A DNA stretch of 8,058 bases from an uncultured Candidatus Udaeobacter sp. Its GTDB lineage: Bacteria > Verrucomicrobiota > Verrucomicrobiia > Chthoniobacterales > UBA10450. Position 1 is the stretch's first letter; each line of letters begins with the position of its first letter. Under the pieces are notes generated by a model. The model had not been told where the DNA came from. It did no database searches and was given only the letters and a program-made list of their open reading frames with translations. Made by a program: the position numbers and the translations under genes. The DNA lies in assembly GCA_955652245.1 (NCBI GenBank), contig CATPAV010000071.1, forward strand, positions 1 through 8,058, given 5' to 3'. This document shows, in pieces, positions 5,257 to 8,058 of this stretch.

Positions 5257-7482
5257 ATGGCAACGAAGACGAGCAGCAAGACCGTCGCCCGCAAACCCGC
5301 CGCGCGTAGAACTACTGCTGCCCCCAAGCCGGCCGCGCCGAAGGCCAGGATTTCGAAGAAAAAATCAGAGGCTGACGCCGAGTCGACGCATAAGAATGTA
5401 GCTGCGCCGGCGAAAGCGCGCACTCAGCCAGCACTCGCAGAAACCGCGCCGCCAACCGCTCCCGCATCGCGACGTGAAGTGGAGAGCTTGTCGTTGATCG
5501 ACAAAAGGAAGGCCGGCAAAAAAACGGACGAAGTCGAAGTAAAACCTAAGCGCGAGGTTCTGCCTCCGATTTCGCGAATTCGAGCATCGTTGGAAAAACC
5601 GGTTGTTGCCCCAAAGGCCGCCGCGCCAGCAAAGCCAGAAGAGGCGCCAGCGCCCTCAATAGAACCGCCGAGTATCCCTCCCCCGCCTGAGCCGGAAGCC
5701 GAGCCGCAGAAAGTCATCCACATCAAGCCACCAATCGTTGTCAAACAATTGGCGATCGAGCTCGGATTAAAACCGCATCAGCTCGTCGCGGAGCTGATGA
5801 CGTTCAACATCTTCGCGAATATCAACCAAACGATCGAGCCGGACATCGCGTCGAAGATCGCCGAAAACCATGGGTTCATTCTGGAGAAAGAGCGCCGTGA
5901 GAAAGGCGCCGGTGTTCACAAGGTCGAACAGATTGTTGTCGCGCCCCCTCCGCCCGTCATTGAAAAGGAAGAGGAACTCAAGGCGCGCGGTCCCATCATT
6001 ACATTCATGGGACATGTCGATCATGGCAAAACCTCGCTCATGGACGCGATTCGTAAGACGCGGGTCGCAGCCGGTGAAGCTGGCGGAATCACGCAGCACA
6101 TTGGCGCTTACAGTGTTGAGCACAATGGAGCAAAGATCACGTTTATCGATACACCGGGTCACGCGGCTTTCACCGCAATGCGCGCGCGCGGCGCTAACGT
6201 GACCGACATCGTTGTCCTGGTCATTGCAGCGGACGACGGCATCATGCCGCAAACTATCGAAGCGATTAATCACGCCAAGGCCGCACCCCATGTGAAAATC
6301 ATGGTGGCAATCAACAAAATCGATCTGCCCTCAGCCAACATCGACAAGGTCAAGAAACAATTGCAGGAACGCGAGCTCGCGCCGGAGGACTGGGGTGGCG
6401 AGACAATTGTCTGCCCTGTGTCTGCGACAAAAGGCACAGGCATCGATCACCTCCTCGAAATGACGACTCTGCAGGCGGAAGTGATGGAACTGAAAGCATC
6501 GCCCACCGCCACGCCACGCGGAACCGTGATTGAAGCGCAAGTCGAAGCAGGGCGCGGTCCCACCGCCACCGTTATCGTGCAAATGGGAACGCTAAAAATC
6601 GGTGATCCTTTCATTTGCGGGGATTACAGCGGCAAAGTGAAATCGCTGCTGGACGATCGGGCCCAACCGATCAAGGAAGCTGGTCCGTCCACGCCAGTGA
6701 AAGTGCTTGGTTTCACGGGGCTGCCGAACGCGGGCGACGAACTTCTTGTGATGGATGCAGAACGTTCTGCGAAAACATTAAGTGAAGAGCGTTTGCTGGC
6801 AAAGCGCACGGATAAATTAACCGTGCCACAGCGCGCCACGCTCGAGAGTCTGCTCGAAGCCGCCGATGGGAAAAAGGTTTTGCGGATCGTTCTGAAATGC
6901 GACGCTCAGGGTTCGCTCGAAGCGCTGGTCGGTGCGCTGGAACAGATCGAAAGCAAAAAGATCGACTTGGAAGTCATTCACTCAGCGGTCGGACCGATCT
7001 CGGAATCGGATATTTTGCTGGCAAGCGCTTCGAACGCCGTCGTGGTTGGCTTCAATGTGAAGGTTGAGAACATGGCCGTTTCCGCCGCGAAACGCGAGGG
7101 TGTGCAGGTCAAGCTTTACAGCATCATTTACGAACTGCTCGATCAAATCAAGGAAGCTATGGCTGGTTTGCTTGAACCCGAACATCGAGAAACCGTTATT
7201 GGACACGCCGAGGTGAAACAGGTCTTTGAACTGAGCAGAGGCATCGTCGCCGGCTGTCTCGTGACCGATGGTCGCATAGCTCGGGCCGCGCGTGCCCGTG
7301 TCCTCCGGAAACGGCAACCAGTATACGACGGCGGGATTTCGACGCTGCGCCGCTTCCAGGATGACGTGAAAGAAGTGCGTTCCGGTCTTGAATGCGGCAT
7401 TAAGCTCGGCGACTTCAGCGAATACCAAGTGGGCGACATCATTGAGTGCTACCAGCTTGAAGCGATCGCGCAGAAGCTGTGA
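5257..7482 (+). CDS. infB: Translation initiation factor IF-2
   Basis: IF-2 is the GTPase that brings fMet-tRNA to the 30S subunit and promotes 50S joining. The 741-residue protein starts with about 150 residues of Ala/Pro/Lys-rich low-complexity linker, as is usual for IF-2. An IF2_N domain follows (about 155-205, VVKQLAIELGLKPHQLVAELM). The G domain begins about 246 and carries G1 GHVDHGKT (252-259), G3 DTPGH (298-302), G4 NKID (353-356) and G5 SATKG (389-393). The later parts are domain II (from about 425, GTVIEAQVEAGRGPTATVIVQ), domain III (about 530-630) and the C-terminal fMet-tRNA-binding domain ending in F.EYQVGDIIECYQ. All GTPase motifs are intact. Length lies between B. subtilis (about 716) and E. 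coli (890). The start is set by the AGAGGA site. It is transcribed after nusA, with no ylxR/rnpM between, and followed by rbfA after a structured gap. Confidence 0.98.
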   Translation: MATKTSSKTVARKPAARRTTAAPKPAAPKARISKKKSEADAESTHKNVAAPAKARTQPALAETAPPTAPASRREVESLSLIDKRKAGKKTDEVEVKPKREVLPPISRIRASLEKPVVAPKAAAPAKPEEAPAPSIEPPSIPPPPEPEAEPQKVIHIKPPIVVKQLAIELGLKPHQLVAELMTFNIFANINQTIEPDIASKIAENHGFILEKERREKGAGVHKVEQIVVAPPPPVIEKEEELKARGPIITFMGHVDHGKTSLMDAIRKTRVAAGEAGGITQHIGAYSVEHNGAKITFIDTPGHAAFTAMRARGANVTDIVVLVIAADDGIMPQTIEAINHAKAAPHVKIMVAINKIDLPSANIDKVKKQLQERELAPEDWGGETIVCPVSATKGTGIDHLLEMTTLQAEVMELKASPTATPRGTVIEAQVEAGRGPTATVIVQMGTLKIGDPFICGDYSGKVKSLLDDRAQPIKEAGPSTPVKVLGFTGLPNAGDELLVMDAERSAKTLSEERLLAKRTDKLTVPQRATLESLLEAADGKKVLRIVLKCDAQGSLEALVGALEQIESKKIDLEVIHSAVGPISESDILLASASNAVVVGFNVKVENMAVSAAKREGVQVKLYSIIYELLDQIKEAMAGLLEPEHRETVIGHAEVKQVFELSRGIVAGCLVTDGRIARAARARVLRKRQPVYDGGISTLRRFQDDVKEVRSGLECGIKLGDFSEYQVGDIIECYQLEAIAQKL

Positions 7483-7486
7483 TGCC

Positions 7487-7552
7487 GTAGCAACGGCGCT
7501 CTGTCGCCGTCGGCGTGCAATAAACAGCGCCCCGACAGAGCGGGGCGGCTAC
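7487..7552. repeat. Double-hairpin palindromic element between infB and rbfA (REP/BIME-like)
   Basis: Two hairpins lie in mirrored orientation. The left has stem ACGGCG/CGCCGT (7493-7498 with 7505-7510) and loop CTCTGT (7499-7504). The right has stem CGCCCCG/CGGGGCG (7528-7534 with 7541-7547) and loop ACAGAG (7535-7540). The two loops are exact reverse complements, and the element is bounded by GTAGC (7487-7491) and GCTAC (7548-7552). The two halves are thus inverted copies of one unit whose loop and end are conserved while stems differ. It has no T-tract. It fills most of the 78-base gap, and rbfA starts 8 bases after it. Whether it recurs in the genome cannot be tested here. Confidence 0.8.
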
Positions 7553-7560
7553 ATTCAAAA

Positions 7561-7911
7561 ATGAAACACCGAATGTTACGGGTGAACGAGCTCTTAAAAC
7601 GCGAGCTGAGCGGGATCATCGCGCGCGAGATTACATTCGAAGGTGCTCTCGTCACGATCAATCAAGTCGACGTGACCGCTGATTTAAAAGATGCACACGT
7701 CTTTGTCAGTGTTCTTGGATCGGAACCCGGCGCGAGCGTGATTAGCAAACTCGAATCCCAGCGTTCCACATTGCAAGCTGAGCTGGCCCGTCGCGTCACT
7801 ATGAAATACACGCCGCATCTCACTTTTCATCTCGACGATTCCATTAAACGCGGAGTTCGTGTCATCGAGATTCTGCAAGAGATCGAAACGCCTCGCAGCG
7901 ATCCCGAGTGA
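7561..7911 (+). CDS. rbfA: 30S ribosome-binding factor RbfA
   Basis: RbfA is a small KH-fold protein that binds the immature 30S subunit and assists 16S rRNA maturation, notably during cold adaptation in E. coli. The 116-residue product matches family length. It shows the N-terminal RVNELLKRELSGIIAREI helix (7-24), the DVTADLKDAHVFVSVLG strand-helix region (37-53), and the conserved YTPHLTFHLDDSI segment (83-95). ATG 7561 is used because MKHR before the RVNELL helix fits the family; ATG 7573 (residue 5) is a possible alternative. Neither has a good Shine-Dalgarno: the bases upstream belong to the GC-rich hairpin element. It follows infB in the usual order, and its TGA overlaps the next gene's GTG start. 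Confidence 0.96.
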   Translation: MKHRMLRVNELLKRELSGIIAREITFEGALVTINQVDVTADLKDAHVFVSVLGSEPGASVISKLESQRSTLQAELARRVTMKYTPHLTFHLDDSIKRGVRVIEILQEIETPRSDPE

Positions 7912-8058
7912 GCGCGGTTCGATCCAAATTCGACGAAATCGGCCGGGTCCTACGGGAGCATAACCGGTTCGCGATTATGAGCCACGTTCGCCCCGATGGC
8001 GACGCGCTGGGCTGTCAGATCGCGCTGGCGCTTTCGCTTCAGCAGCTCGGCAAGGAGG
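7908..8058 (+). CDS. DHH-family phosphoesterase, NrnA-like (partial, runs off right edge)
   Basis: The first 50 residues of a DHH phosphoesterase, probably the bifunctional oligoribonuclease/pAp phosphatase type (NrnA), which degrades very short RNAs and 3'-phosphoadenosine 5'-phosphate. The diagnostic first motif is complete: SHVRPDGDALGCQ (25-37), with the metal-binding H26, D30 and D32 expected for the family. The GTG start at 7908 overlaps the rbfA stop as GTGA, so the two are probably translationally coupled. An internal ATG at 7977 would remove the helix before the catalytic motif and is unlikely. NrnA-like genes commonly follow rbfA, often with truB next, which supports the assignment. 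The DHHA1 domain and C-terminus lie outside the window, so NrnA versus another DHH member cannot be settled. Confidence 0.85.
   Translation, partial: MSAVRSKFDEIGRVLREHNRFAIMSHVRPDGDALGCQIALALSLQQLGKE

Noticed and set aside
5767..6291. 174-residue open frame antisense to infB
   Set aside because: It covers the conserved IF-2 G domain on the opposite strand, and its translation has no family signature.
7487..7552. Double hairpin as an intrinsic terminator after infB
   Set aside because: Neither strand has a T-run following the stems, and rbfA and the DHH gene continue immediately downstream in the usual operon order.
1..8058. CRISPR array, transposon, prophage or toxin-antitoxin system
   Set aside because: There are no regularly spaced repeats, transposase motifs, phage genes or small paired toxin/antitoxin frames; coding genes fill nearly all the window.

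Overview
The window looks like bacterial chromosome from a moderately GC-rich Gram-negative organism. An envelope-spanning RND pump and an ArnT/PMT-type glycosyltransferase point to a two-membrane cell envelope. The style of the NusA and IF2 proteins, and the weak or missing Shine-Dalgarno sequences before most genes, suggest Verrucomicrobiota or a related group. That assignment is a tentative impression, not something proved from the sequence. No rRNA, tRNA, CRISPR array, transposase or phage gene is visible.

Left part (1-2342, all minus strand): a compact drug-efflux operon read right to left. It holds a SlyA/MarR-type regulator, then a membrane-anchored periplasmic adaptor overlapping it by an ATGA junction, then the start of an RND permease that runs off the left edge. 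A 26-base perfect palindrome (2314-2339), whose core resembles a SlyA/MarR operator, lies just upstream of the most likely regulator start, so the operon is probably autorepressed. An outer-membrane channel gene is not visible and may lie beyond the left edge.

Middle (2366-3793, minus strand): one membrane glycosyltransferase of the ArnT/PMT superfamily. It is probably transcribed on its own from the 159-base divergent region that separates it from nusA.

Right part (3953-8058, plus strand): a translation/transcription housekeeping cluster, nusA - infB - rbfA - nrnA-like (DHH phosphoesterase, cut by the right edge). The rimP gene that usually precedes nusA and the ylxR/rnpM gene often found between nusA and infB are both absent. 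The non-coding parts are the most interesting: a terminator-like hairpin with a T5 tract sits in the nusA leader, 27 bases before the start codon (possible attenuation by NusA itself); a small inverted repeat separates nusA and infB; and a double-hairpin palindromic element with mutually complementary loops fills nearly the whole infB-rbfA gap, resembling a REP/BIME-type dispersed repeat.

I saw no convincing new multi-gene system. The genes belong to well-known families, and the novelty, if any, lies in the intergenic RNA/DNA structures.
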